Positions 28,184 through 36,551 of a stretch of DNA of 64,000 nt are shown here, piece by piece; the stretch's first letter is position 1, and each line of letters begins with the position of its first letter. The position numbers were made by a program, and so were the translations under genes. The stretch is from Arthrobacter citreus. GTDB taxonomy: Bacteria > Bacillota > Bacilli > Bacillales > Bacillaceae_G. The stretch lies in contig CP053688.1 of the NCBI GenBank assembly GCA_013200995.1, forward strand, positions 2,728,001 through 2,792,000. Reading direction: 5' to 3'. Below the pieces are notes generated by a model, which did not search any database, was not told where the DNA came from, and worked only from the letters and a program-made list of their open reading frames with translations.

Positions 28184-28396
28184 ATGACTACTATTTTAGG
28201 AATGACAAGCGAAGGAAGATTAATGCACAAAATTGGCAATGGCTATTATCGTTATACAAAATTAAACAAAGACGAGCTTAAAATTTTAAATTTACTTGTA
28301 AATGAAGGAATGGCGACAGTTATTAAAAAAGGAATCGGGTATACTTCGCTAGTAAAACTCACTGAACAAGGAAAACTTATTAGCAACGAGTGTTAA
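28184..28396 (+). CDS. Small protein of unknown function
   Basis: Protein of 70 residues behind GAAGGAATCAGC, ending before a strong terminator. It is soluble and basic, with an alternating pattern at about 25-66 (LNKDELKILNLLVNEGMATV) that could be a small winged-helix-like fold. I do not recognise the family. It stands alone between a divergent DUF3892 gene and gene-poor DNA. Confidence 0.65.
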   Translation: MTTILGMTSEGRLMHKIGNGYYRYTKLNKDELKILNLLVNEGMATVIKKGIGYTSLVKLTEQGKLISNEC

Positions 28397-28433
28397 TATC
28401 TATTTTAAATTGTTATAATCCCCTTTCTATATA

Positions 28434-28490
28434 TCCCCCTTTAAGTAGAGGTTGTTTTACCTTAGCATCTACTTAAAGGGATTTTTTTGG
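28434..28490 (+). terminator. Terminator after the 70-residue protein gene
   Basis: CCCTTTAAGTAGA pairs with TCTACTTAAAGGG and is followed by ATTTTTTT. Confidence 0.85.
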
Positions 28491-28499
28491 TTGAAATTA

Positions 28500-29400
28500 G
28501 AAGTTTTAGGGAATCTTGAAAAATGATAATCAAATGAATTTTAATATGCTTGCTCATATAAAATTTTTACCAGCTCAATAAAGAATTTTATGACTGTGGA
28601 TTCGCAGTTGAATCTTGATTCTCTACATTCTCGTAAAGAAATTCCTAATTATATTTTATGTATTGAAACTTCTAAATTATCTCCACTTAAAGTATTGGAA
28701 TTTGTTCAACTTCATAAATACCATTGGGAACAATTCTCTATTAAAGCTCCTTCTTGATTTCAGCTATATTCTTTTCCATTAAATCATCAGTCAGATCAAT
28801 CCATTATTTTAGTAAAACAAATTGTTTGCTTTAGCATGGTTTACTAACTTTTTAATCTCTTTACACACGAAATATCGCATGTTATTTTCCTAACAAAGAG
28901 CCCTACTCGATAAAAATGAGGGATCGTAAGTACAATTGTATTGGCATATTTATATTTCTTTAAAAATATTCATAATACCATAATCTATTTACCATTGCTT
29001 GGTGGTTGCATTGGCCTTAGTAAGTATATTAAAAAGCAAGAATTTTTGGTTGAATAAACTTACTCAAGTTTGTTTTTCGCTCAAAAATAATTATCTTAAT
29101 AAAATAAATATTTCACTTTAATCATTTAAACAAGTAAAAATAAACAAATAAACTTAGTAATTACACATTAAAAAATACAAGTTTATCAATAGCTTAGTGG
29201 TTAAAATTGTAAACAAGCAGAAGCAATTTAGTTCAAAATTATAAGATGAATATTAATCACTATTCATCTTATTACACATTTTAAACAAACATAAAAAACC
29301 AAAGCTTATGGAAGAATTTTTCCCTTTGCTTTGGTTTTTATGTGCTTTAACACCCGTTCATTAGCTTGATATTAACACAATAAACTTCATACTTTATCCT
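28500..29400. other. Gene-poor, probably decayed DNA
   Basis: Only short open stretches occur. A 55-codon frame at 28590-28757 (MTVDSQLNLDSLHSRKEIPN) has no ribosome site and reads on in frame past its stop for about 30 codons. A start-less frame at about 28950-29057 ends LPLLGGCIGLSKYIKKQEF. Hairpins at 29242-29271 (11-bp perfect stem) and 29289-29342 look like terminators without genes. A tRNA-like D-arm sequence lies at 29191. This fits a former gene region in decay. Confidence 0.4.
29289..29342 (+). terminator. Strong hairpin, orphan terminator
   Basis: ACATAAAAAACCAAAGC pairs with GCTTTGGTTTTTATGT. No complete gene precedes it on the plus strand. Confidence 0.6.
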
Positions 29401-29413
29401 CATAAAGATACTG

Positions 29414-29442
29414 TTGATATTTAAATTAATTAAATGTAATAT
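29414..29442 (+). promoter_or_regulatory. Predicted sigma-A promoter of the riboswitch operon
   Basis: TTGATA (29414-29419), a 17-bp spacer, then TAATAT (29437-29442). Transcription would start near 29449, about 50 nt before the riboswitch aptamer. Confidence 0.5.
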
Positions 29443-29500
29443 AAAAAAGTAATATCCCTGCAGGTTATTATTACCAATTTACCCATTTTTTACCAAATTA

Positions 29501-29574
29501 TTACTCGTATATACTCAGAAATATGGTCTGAGAGTCTCTACCTAGTTCCCAAAAAGAATTAGACTACGTGGTAA
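29501..29574 (+). ncRNA. Purine riboswitch aptamer, guanine class
   Basis: P1 is TTAC.CGTA / TACG..GTAA. P2 is CTCAGA/TCTGAG with the conserved loop AATATGG. J2/3 is GTCTCTACC, keeping the two core uridines. P3 is TAGTTC/GAATTA with loop CCAAAAA, whose CC can kiss the loop-2 GG. J3/1 is GACTACG. The C in GACTA is the specificity base, predicting guanine (adenine aptamers have U). It precedes an HD-domain dNTPase gene by about 255 bp, with terminator hairpins between, so guanine most likely turns the operon off by termination. Confidence 0.88.
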
Positions 29575-29730
29575 TTTTTACTTTATTCGTACTTAAAAGC
29601 TGAGTTTTATAAAGGATCACTTTATTCGCGTGCCTTTGAATAGTAAAACTACTAAAAAGTAGTTTATTCTTAGATTCTTTGAATAAAGTTGTATTACTAC
29701 CTTTAAAAACTTCAACTTTTTATTTGCGCG

Positions 29731-29795
29731 CCAAGATAAAGTAGGACTTATCTCTCTAGTAGAGAAAATGTTCCTTCTCTATCTTGGTTTTTTTG
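29731..29795 (+). terminator. Riboswitch-associated terminator
   Basis: CCAAGATA (29731-29738) pairs with TATCTTGG (29780-29787), followed by TTTTTTT. A second, weaker candidate upstream (AATAAAGTTG / CAACTTTTTATT, about 29682-29722) could be an alternative arm. One of these should be the expression platform of the guanine riboswitch. Confidence 0.7.
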
Positions 29796-29829
29796 TAAAA
29801 CTTAAAGTTTATCGAAGGGGTTTATTGAT

Positions 29830-31062
29830 ATGTATAAGGCCATGTATCATACTTTTGACCATCTAAGACTATCTTCCAAGCAAGCGCAAGAAAGTGATAT
29901 TGCGTTCTTACATGATTTTAATGCAATTTTAGAATCCCCCCATTTAAAAAAATTAGCAAATAAAACTCAGTTAATTCCCAACTCAGATCAATGCAATAAT
30001 CGTTTATCTCATACTATTGACGTTTGCCACGTTTCAAGCTTAATTGTGGAACGCGTTAACTATGTTTTTCATGAGAATAACATTGCACTCATAAATAAAG
30101 ATTTAGTAAAAGCAATTAGTCTTGCTCATGATATTGGCCATCCTCCATTCGGGCATACCGGTGAACGAGCATTAGATAAAATGATGAAAAAAATGGGTGG
30201 ATTTGAATCAAATGCACAGAGCCTTAAAATTTTAGTAAATAGTTCGGATGATTATACATATAGGACCATTGCAGCTTTAATGAAGTACAAAACCAAAATT
30301 CCTTTAGTTAGACAAGAATATAACGGTTTAATCAAAGGCTATTATGAATACATGTCTAATCATATAGAGCCTCTATTTTTGACATATCAAGATAATGTAA
30401 TTGAGCAATACATCGTAGACCTAGCAGATACATTATCTTATGCCCTATCTGATATTAAAGATCTACTAATCTATTTTGGTGAAAATCGATTTACTCAATT
30501 ACTTGCCAATTTTTTTACTAAAAATGCAATGCTTGAAGAAGCTGTGCTTGTTTTTACCGAAGTTAGTAGATCAGAATTGCTTTATTTAATACCGAAGATT
30601 TTGGAAGATATAAAAGATACTATTCTTTCGAAGGTTTTGCGAAATTACCGTAAATTGAGTTCAGAACCACTACACTCTATTATTTACGATTTTATACATA
30701 CACTAGTGATTACTATAAACCATGAAAAACCTATGTATAGTAAATTAAATCTTTCAATCGAAAATGCAATAAAACTGTTTTTATTAAATCAAATTCCAAA
30801 GAAATGTTTCTTAGAGAGGAAAATTAATAGAGACATAGATAAAAAGATTACTCATAATATCCAACTCACCTACGATTATCTTTTTAACTTAAACAGTGAG
30901 GATTCTTTACTGAATGTCGAAAAAGAAATCTTGCAAAAATTAATCAATCTCTCTAATCATGTTGAGCGTTCAAGATATGTTTGCGATGTGATGTGTCATT
31001 TAAGTGATATGGAGATTGTGGATTTTGTAAAAAAATTTAGTAAAAAAAGAATTGTAGTATAA
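29830..31062 (+). CDS. HD-domain dNTP triphosphohydrolase (dGTPase-like)
   Basis: Cytoplasmic protein of 410 residues. HD-superfamily metal ligands are visible: His61 (RLSHTIDVCHV), His100-Asp101 (SLAHDIGHPPFGHTGE) and a distal Asp at about 197-200 (DLADTLSYALSDI). This is the layout of dGTPase/SAMHD1-type enzymes, which cut dNTPs to deoxynucleosides and triphosphate. It lacks the N-terminal extension of E. coli Dgt and is divergent in its C-terminal half. GAAGGGG lies about ten bases before the ATG. It is the first gene after a guanine-class riboswitch, and a P450 gene follows 15 bp later. Substrate preference for a guanine nucleotide is inferred from the riboswitch. Phage-defence dGTPases are an alternative role. 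Confidence 0.8.
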   Translation: MYKAMYHTFDHLRLSSKQAQESDIAFLHDFNAILESPHLKKLANKTQLIPNSDQCNNRLSHTIDVCHVSSLIVERVNYVFHENNIALINKDLVKAISLAHDIGHPPFGHTGERALDKMMKKMGGFESNAQSLKILVNSSDDYTYRTIAALMKYKTKIPLVRQEYNGLIKGYYEYMSNHIEPLFLTYQDNVIEQYIVDLADTLSYALSDIKDLLIYFGENRFTQLLANFFTKNAMLEEAVLVFTEVSRSELLYLIPKILEDIKDTILSKVLRNYRKLSSEPLHSIIYDFIHTLVITINHEKPMYSKLNLSIENAIKLFLLNQIPKKCFLERKINRDIDKKITHNIQLTYDYLFNLNSEDSLLNVEKEILQKLINLSNHVERSRYVCDVMCHLSDMEIVDFVKKFSKKRIVV

Positions 31063-31077
31063 CAGGAGGAAATTAAA

Positions 31078-32334
31078 ATGAGTTCAATTGTAAAGCAATC
31101 TGTTGACCAGTTCAGTATATATAGCAAAGAGTACCATGAAAGAAGAAATGAAGTTTATGAAAACTTAAGAAATAATGCGCCAGTGTTTTGGCATGAAGAA
31201 ATGAAATCATGGTTTATTACTAGATATGAGGATGTTTCTAAGTATTTACTAGGAGATAAATTTATTTCAAGTAATGTCATTCCTCAAAAAATGAGTAATC
31301 TTGCAGAAGGAGAAGATCAACACTTTAAGGATATACTCGATATTATTAAAACTTGGATGGTATACAATGACCGCCCTGTTCATTCTCAACTAAAAGGTTA
31401 TATGAATAGAGCTTTTTTAGTGAATGAAATAGAGCTTATTACTCCTGAAATTAAGAAAATTGTTTCTAATGTCATTGATAAAGTGCTTGAAAATAACTCA
31501 GAATCTTTTGACTTTGTAAAAGAAATCGCCCACCCGATTCCTGCGATGGTTCTATGTAAAATGTTAGGGATTCCAGTTAAAGAAGTTGCTCGATTCATTA
31601 AGTGGTCTGATGATATTGCATTATTTATGCAGGATTTTGTTGTGTCTCACGTTCCTAGTAAAGAAATTAGTGAACAAGTTAGAGGAAGTGTAAGAGAAAT
31701 TTATGCATACCTTTCTGATGCGATTGCCGAAAGACGTAAAGAGAAGAAAAATGATCTATTAAGTAGATTAATTTCGGATACTCCAGGTGTCGATGGTGAA
31801 CTTACTGATGCTCAATTAATCGCTCAAACTATGCACTTGATTTTTGGTGGACACAAAATTCCTCAGTTTGTGTTAAGTAATACTTTACACCTTCTGTTTA
31901 AAAATCAAGAGGTGCTAGAAATGTTGAAAAATGATATGTCACTTCTTCCAAAAGTATTAGATGAAACAATGAGGCTTGAAGGACCAATCCAATATATTGT
32001 TAGACATGCTTCAAATGATATAGAAATACATGGACAGCAAATCAAGAAAGATGATTCTGTTTATTTCTTCTTAGCATCTGCAGGCCGAGATGAACGAGTA
32101 TTTGATAATCCAGAAAAAATGGATATTAGTAGAACAGGGTTCCGCCATGTTGCTTTCGGTGGTGGCTATCATACTTGTATTGCTGCTGCTTTTGCTCGTG
32201 CCGAAATTATGGAAATTCTAAAAGAAGTACTAACTCGTTTTCCAAATATCGAGCCATTATATGATTTAGAAAAACCGGAGTGGACTTCAAACCCTACTTT
32301 CACTGGAATGACACAAATGCCAGTAAAAATCTAA
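31078..32334 (+). CDS. Cytochrome P450
   Basis: Soluble bacterial P450 of 418 residues, start ATG behind AGGAGG. The K-helix ExxR is Glu296-Arg299 (ETMR), and the heme-ligand loop is FGGGYHTCIAA with Cys367. The I-helix reads LIFGGHKIPQ at about 254-263, so the usual acidic-residue/threonine pair that delivers protons to bound oxygen is missing. This is seen in atypical P450s (for example peroxygenase-type or nitrating ones). Electron partners are not encoded nearby. It is translated right after the HD dNTPase under the same riboswitch, so the substrate may be a purine-derived metabolite, which is inference. A terminator follows. Confidence 0.9.
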   Translation: MSSIVKQSVDQFSIYSKEYHERRNEVYENLRNNAPVFWHEEMKSWFITRYEDVSKYLLGDKFISSNVIPQKMSNLAEGEDQHFKDILDIIKTWMVYNDRPVHSQLKGYMNRAFLVNEIELITPEIKKIVSNVIDKVLENNSESFDFVKEIAHPIPAMVLCKMLGIPVKEVARFIKWSDDIALFMQDFVVSHVPSKEISEQVRGSVREIYAYLSDAIAERRKEKKNDLLSRLISDTPGVDGELTDAQLIAQTMHLIFGGHKIPQFVLSNTLHLLFKNQEVLEMLKNDMSLLPKVLDETMRLEGPIQYIVRHASNDIEIHGQQIKKDDSVYFFLASAGRDERVFDNPEKMDISRTGFRHVAFGGGYHTCIAAAFARAEIMEILKEVLTRFPNIEPLYDLEKPEWTSNPTFTGMTQMPVKI

Positions 32335-32357
32335 TTGGGTATATCAAATGAGATTCG

Positions 32358-32392
32358 ATAGGAATAGAACGAAAATTCTATTCCTATTTTTT
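32358..32392 (+). terminator. Terminator after the P450 gene
   Basis: ATAGGAATAGA (32358-32368) pairs with TCTATTCCTAT (32377-32387), followed by TTTTTCTC. It splits the riboswitch unit (dNTPase, P450) from the next three genes unless it is leaky. Confidence 0.85.
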
Positions 32393-32430
32393 CTCTTGTC
32401 ATGTAAATCGGTGTTAGAGGTGGTTAAACT

Positions 32431-33063
32431 TTGAGTAATAGTGACGTTCATAATACTACCATTATTATTATTCATGAAATTTACGGAATAAACAACCATA
32501 TTAGGGGTATTGGTGACAATTTAAAAAAGTTAGGTTTTACTGTTTTATGTCCAAATTTACTAGGTAAAATAGAGAGCTTTTGCTATAAAGAGGAAAACAA
32601 GGCTTATCAATATTTTGTTAATGAAATTGGGTTCGAGAACGCTGCAGATCAAGTAGTAACTCTTGCAAAAGAACTTCGAACGCGTTGTTCTAATTTATAT
32701 ATTTTAGGTTTTAGTGTAGGTGCAACGATAGCATGGTTATGTAGTAAAAATGAAGAATTATTTGATGGAGTTATTGGATTTTATGGTTCAAGAATTAGAG
32801 ACTACTTAGAGTTGAGTCCAAAATGTGAGACTTTATTATTTTTCCCAATGAAAGAAAAATCATTTGATCCGGAAACTGTCATAAAAAAACTAAAAACAAA
32901 AGTTCTAACCGAAATCATAAAAGTAGAAGGTGGTCACGGTTTTACAAATCAATCAACACCTTATTATGATCAAGATGCTTCTGATTTCTGTTTCCAAAAA
33001 ATGCATGATTTTATTAGGAAACAAAATCAAAATAAACTTTTCATAACTGGAGGCATCAAATGA
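32431..33063 (+). CDS. Alpha/beta hydrolase, dienelactone-hydrolase-like
   Basis: Protein of 210 residues that starts with TTG behind AGAGGTGG (seven bases). The fold opens TTIIIIHEIYGINNHIRG, like dienelactone hydrolases. The nucleophile elbow is GFSVGA, serine where classical family members have cysteine. A late GGHGF gives the catalytic His. It probably hydrolyses an ester or lactone in the cytoplasm. The ATGA overlap with the following MFS gene shows translational coupling. Confidence 0.8.
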   Translation: MSNSDVHNTTIIIIHEIYGINNHIRGIGDNLKKLGFTVLCPNLLGKIESFCYKEENKAYQYFVNEIGFENAADQVVTLAKELRTRCSNLYILGFSVGATIAWLCSKNEELFDGVIGFYGSRIRDYLELSPKCETLLFFPMKEKSFDPETVIKKLKTKVLTEIIKVEGGHGFTNQSTPYYDQDASDFCFQKMHDFIRKQNQNKLFITGGIK

Positions 33064-34262
33064 AAAGTCAAAGATGGATGTCTTTACAGTTTTTTGGGTT
33101 TTTCTTCACCTTTGGAATATTCGTACCTTATTGGTCTACCTGGCTTACGGCAAGTAAAGGTTTTTCACCAGATAAGGCTGGACTAATCATTGCTTTAGGT
33201 TTAATAGCAAGGTCAGTAACAACTTTTTATATTTTTCCGTTTGTAAGCAGATACGTAAATCTAGCGAGATTAAATCAAGTTGTTTCTTTAACATCTGTCA
33301 CATTGTTAATCATTTTAATACCGTTTAATAGTTTAATTGTAGTAGCTTCTATTACAGTTTTACTCAGCCTAGTTTATCCAATGCCTCTAGCAATGTATGA
33401 AGCTATGGCCTCTATACTGATTAGAGAAAGCAAAATTCAGTACGGGATAAGTAGATCTTATGGTTCGATTGGCTACATTATCTCACTATCGTTGACTGGA
33501 ATATTAATAACTTGGAAGAGTGAAAATATCGTTATTTATCTATTAATTATTGGATGCGTTCTCCTTGCTTTCATTACATCTATGAACGCCCCCTTACCTT
33601 TAAAAACAAAAATAGCATCAAAGAAAGTACCCTTTTTTAAGTTATTTAAATCAAAAGCATTTTTATTGGTTTTAGCAATCTGTATCACCCTTCAAGCTGC
33701 TCATGCAGCGTATTACAGTTATGCTGTTCTTTTTTTGAAAAATATAGGCGTAAAATCTAGTTTTACTGGATTCATACTTATCATTGCAGTAATCTCAGAA
33801 ATTGCTTTCTTTTATATATGTGATTCTCTTTTTAAAAGACGATCCGTTCCAATTCTATTAACGTTTAGTGTAAGTGCTTCCATAATAAGATGGCTTTTAA
33901 TCTTTTCGTTTAATAGTATTTCAGTTTTTGTATTGTCTCAACTATTACACTCTCTTACTTTTGGACTTACTCAGTTTGCATTTGTTAAATACTTAGATGA
34001 AAACATTGAAAATAAGTTCTTCCCATTTGCTCATGGAATTTATGCAGCGCTAGGTTTAAGTTTAGGTAGTGGTCTATTAACTTTATTAAGTGGTTACCTC
34101 TACACTATATCTCCACCTTTCGCTTTTTTAGGTATGGCAATAGTCTGTGTCCCTTGCTTAGTTATGAGTTACTTGTTGAAATTAACATTAGATTACAGGG
34201 ATCAAAAAAACTTAACAGGAGAGATCAGTGAACATGTTACTAGTAAAAGAAAAAGTATTTAG
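33060..34262 (+). CDS. MFS transporter (HcaT/NupG-like MFS_1_like group)
   Basis: Integral membrane protein of 400 residues with about 12 hydrophobic helices. The N-terminus (FFFTFGIFVPYWSTWLTASK) resembles the phenylpropionate/nucleoside permease group. It starts within the stop of the hydrolase gene (ATGA). It may import or export the metabolite handled by the neighbouring P450 and hydrolases; the substrate is unknown. Confidence 0.82.
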   Translation: MKSQRWMSLQFFGFFFTFGIFVPYWSTWLTASKGFSPDKAGLIIALGLIARSVTTFYIFPFVSRYVNLARLNQVVSLTSVTLLIILIPFNSLIVVASITVLLSLVYPMPLAMYEAMASILIRESKIQYGISRSYGSIGYIISLSLTGILITWKSENIVIYLLIIGCVLLAFITSMNAPLPLKTKIASKKVPFFKLFKSKAFLLVLAICITLQAAHAAYYSYAVLFLKNIGVKSSFTGFILIIAVISEIAFFYICDSLFKRRSVPILLTFSVSASIIRWLLIFSFNSISVFVLSQLLHSLTFGLTQFAFVKYLDENIENKFFPFAHGIYAALGLSLGSGLLTLLSGYLYTISPPFAFLGMAIVCVPCLVMSYLLKLTLDYRDQKNLTGEISEHVTSKRKSI

Positions 34263-34659
34263 TGCACTCAAAAATATAAATTCTAATGATATAATTCATA
34301 CGGAAGTTTATCAAATAAATCAAAAAAAAGAGCTTAAAGTTAAATTTTTGAATTCAAATTCTTCTAGAAATCAAGGAGTCTGCTTTATCTCTGAAAATGG
34401 TATATCGAAAAATAATGCTCCAAAACAAAGAACTGTAATTATATGGCAGAATGAGCTACAATCAGAGCTGATCTTAAAATGCACTAGTGGCTTTTTAAAT
34501 GTTTTTAATGTGTGGGAAGAAGAACGAATGGTTGGTTTCCACGACTTTAAGTCTGGTATGCGGATTAAAAAGGAGAAAGATGTATTAATCTATAATTGTA
34601 ATGATGCTTACGGAAATGGTGATTTTAACTCACTAGTATTCTCTATTGAAATACTGTAG
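34228..34659 (+). CDS. Unknown protein, last gene of the P450/MFS cluster
   Basis: Protein of 143 residues (GTG 34228 behind AGGAGAG; ATG 34234 possible), overlapping the MFS gene by 35 bp in another frame. No signal peptide or membrane helix is seen. The C-terminal half is beta-rich (VGFHDFKSGMRIKKEKDVLI) and could be a small beta-barrel or C2-like fold. I do not recognise it. The tight overlap implies it works with the transporter or its neighbours. Confidence 0.7.
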   Translation: MNMLLVKEKVFSALKNINSNDIIHTEVYQINQKKELKVKFLNSNSSRNQGVCFISENGISKNNAPKQRTVIIWQNELQSELILKCTSGFLNVFNVWEEERMVGFHDFKSGMRIKKEKDVLIYNCNDAYGNGDFNSLVFSIEIL

Positions 34660-34687
34660 GCTAAAACGAAAACTTAATCGATTCTAA

Positions 34688-34718
34688 GCAGAGTTATCTT
34701 ATTAACTCTGCTTTTTTT
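34688..34718 (+). terminator. Terminator of the MFS cluster
   Basis: GCAGAGTTA pairs with TAACTCTGC, followed by TTTTTTT. Confidence 0.9.
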
Positions 34719-34855
34719 ATTTTTCTAATTTTTTCTTCACTATCCTTTTGTCTATTTTTGGAAGGATTAGGAAAAACTATAAATAAAAAGTTCGATATAT
34801 AAAACATTTAGATGACAATTCAAACTTCAAAATTTTTAAAAAGTAGGTATATGAT

Positions 34856-35320
34856 ATGACTGAAGATTTTTTTGCTGACTATGAAAAATTTGTTGTTCCA
34901 CCAATATATCAATATAAATTTGATAAACTAAAATTTAATCCTAAAGAGTATGCTATGTATTACATCTTAACCGTTTCATTAAATGACGCTCTAATAACAA
35001 ATTGGGATGATGCAACTAAATATAATATTGACGTACGAAAAAGCATAGATCATGTATTGGAAGAATTTAATGAAAGAAAAGGCGGTAAATACTATCTTCA
35101 ATTACTTGAGTTTGACAATGAAAAGCCATATTTCGTTGTTGCTCTATCATTTAAAAATAAAATTGAAAAAGAAAAAATAAAAGATATTATTTCAAAGTAT
35201 ATTGAGCAATTAGTAGCGAATTCTTTTTATATTGGTCAAAACTGGTATTGGCTAATTGGGCAAAAAGGGAAAAGAGATCGTAAACTATTTAATATATCAA
35301 TAAAAGAATTTACACACTGA
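34856..35320 (+). CDS. Unknown protein
   Basis: Soluble protein of 154 residues with AGTAGG upstream of the ATG. It is rich in aromatic and charged residues (EDFFADYEKFVVPPIYQYKF; YIGQNWYWLIGQKGKRDRKL). It has no signal peptide or membrane segment and I do not recognise the family. It is monocistronic, followed by the bidirectional terminator near 35454. Confidence 0.65.
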   Translation: MTEDFFADYEKFVVPPIYQYKFDKLKFNPKEYAMYYILTVSLNDALITNWDDATKYNIDVRKSIDHVLEEFNERKGGKYYLQLLEFDNEKPYFVVALSFKNKIEKEKIKDIISKYIEQLVANSFYIGQNWYWLIGQKGKRDRKLFNISIKEFTH

Positions 35321-35451
35321 TGGTTTGGCTGAAATGATTAGTTCGCATTTAGTATTGCACTCTTGTTTGATGGTCTCACCGACGGGCTTGTTGCTCCTTT
35401 CACAAATATCTCCCGGCTTTCTTCACTAAATGTATTAGCAACATATATAAA

Positions 35452-35498
35452 TAAAAACCTGAACAGCCTACTTAACGTAATCTGCTCAGGTTTTATTT
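35452..35498. terminator. Bidirectional terminator between the unknown gene and modA
   Basis: AAAACCTGA..CAG pairs with CTG.TCAGGTTTT, with T-rich tracts on both strands. Confidence 0.75.
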
Positions 35499-35586
35499 CT
35501 TACTATTACAAGTCCGATTTCACTACTGTTCTAGACGTCCATGTGTGTACCATCGATATAGATAACGATAATATGCTCTTACTTAA

Positions 35587-36393
35587 TTAAAGTCCTTTAA
35601 ACCCATACTTCTCTAAAATATTCATCGATTCAGCACTTTGAAGATATTCATAGAATAATTGAGCTTCTTTAGGTTGTTTACTATTTTTAATTACACCTAA
35701 TGGATAAATAATCGAATCATGTGTATTTTCAGCCGCTGTCGCTACAATTTTTACTTTAGAAGAAGTTAATGCATCTGTTTTATAAACAATACCTGCATCT
35801 ACATTATTTGTTTCAACATATGAAAGTACTTGTCTAACATCCTTACCATATACTACTTTTCCTTCAATAGATTTCCAGATATTTAAGTTTTCTAATGTTT
35901 CTTTACCGTATTGTCCAGCTGGAACAGCTTCTGGAGTACCGATTGAAACTTTATCTGCCTTCGTAATATCTTCGAATGAGTTAATTGCTTTAGTTGAATC
36001 TTTTGGTACTACTAGCACCAGTTCATTTCCAACTACATCTTTACCTTGGCTCTTATCAATTAGTCCTTCTTGTACTAGGTTATTAAACTTGTCCTCTGCA
36101 GCAGAGAAGAAAAGATCTACCGGTGCTCCTTGAGAAATTTGTTGTTGAAGTGCCCCTGATGCACCAAAATTAAAATTAATTTTTACATTAGGATTAGACT
36201 TCTCAAAATTTGCTTTAATATCATTTAGTGCATCTTGCAAACTAGCTGCTGCTGAAATAGTCAATTCTACTTTCTTTTCCGAAACTTCTTGTTTCGTGTC
36301 AGTTGATTTTTTAGCTTGGTCATTAGTTGAACAACCAGATACAACTAGTCCTAATAACATCATCGAAAAAATTAAAGAATAAAGTTTTTTCAT
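35587..36393 (-). CDS. modA: Molybdate ABC transporter substrate-binding lipoprotein ModA
   Basis: Lipoprotein of 268 residues: signal with lipobox cysteine at 21 (LLGLVVSGC), then the ModA fold. It opens LTISAAASLQDALNDIKANF and has the ligand-binding segments FGASGALQQQI and VDLFFSAAEDKF typical of molybdate/tungstate binders. It captures the oxyanion for the ModBC importer, but no modB or modC gene follows within the window. It is divergent from the YvgK-like regulator, with direct repeats between them. Confidence 0.9.
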   Translation of the reverse strand: MKKLYSLIFSMMLLGLVVSGCSTNDQAKKSTDTKQEVSEKKVELTISAAASLQDALNDIKANFEKSNPNVKINFNFGASGALQQQISQGAPVDLFFSAAEDKFNNLVQEGLIDKSQGKDVVGNELVLVVPKDSTKAINSFEDITKADKVSIGTPEAVPAGQYGKETLENLNIWKSIEGKVVYGKDVRQVLSYVETNNVDAGIVYKTDALTSSKVKIVATAAENTHDSIIYPLGVIKNSKQPKEAQLFYEYLQSAESMNILEKYGFKGL

Positions 36394-36426
36394 TTTTCAT
36401 CTGCCTTTCGTGTTTCAAATTAAATC

Positions 36427-36462
36427 TAGTTATATCTAATTATATTTAGTTATATCTAATTA
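36427..36462. promoter_or_regulatory. Two 16-bp direct repeats with 20-bp period between modA and the regulator
   Basis: TAGTTATATCTAATTA occurs at 36427-36442 and again, unchanged, at 36447-36462. It lies 34-69 bp upstream of modA and is likely an operator for the regulator at 36552. Confidence 0.6.
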
Positions 36463-36551
36463 AGAAATAAAAATTTAAAATTTTCATTAAAATTATTTGG
36501 AATATACTTTTTAAAATGCCTTAGGGTAAAATAAAGATTGGAGGGATGTAA

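Noticed and set aside
28590..28757. 55-codon frame as a gene
   Set aside because: No ribosome site and no recognised family; kept only as part of the decayed region.
29501..29574. 2'-deoxyguanosine riboswitch instead of guanine
   Set aside because: The core uridines of J2/3 and the loop-loop GG/CC contact of the guanine class are retained. Only ligand tests could settle it, so I call it guanine class.
29501..29574. Adenine riboswitch
   Set aside because: The specificity position is C (GACTA), not U.
35363..35590. 75-codon plus-strand frame
   Set aside because: It runs through the bidirectional terminator at 35452-35498 and has no ribosome site.
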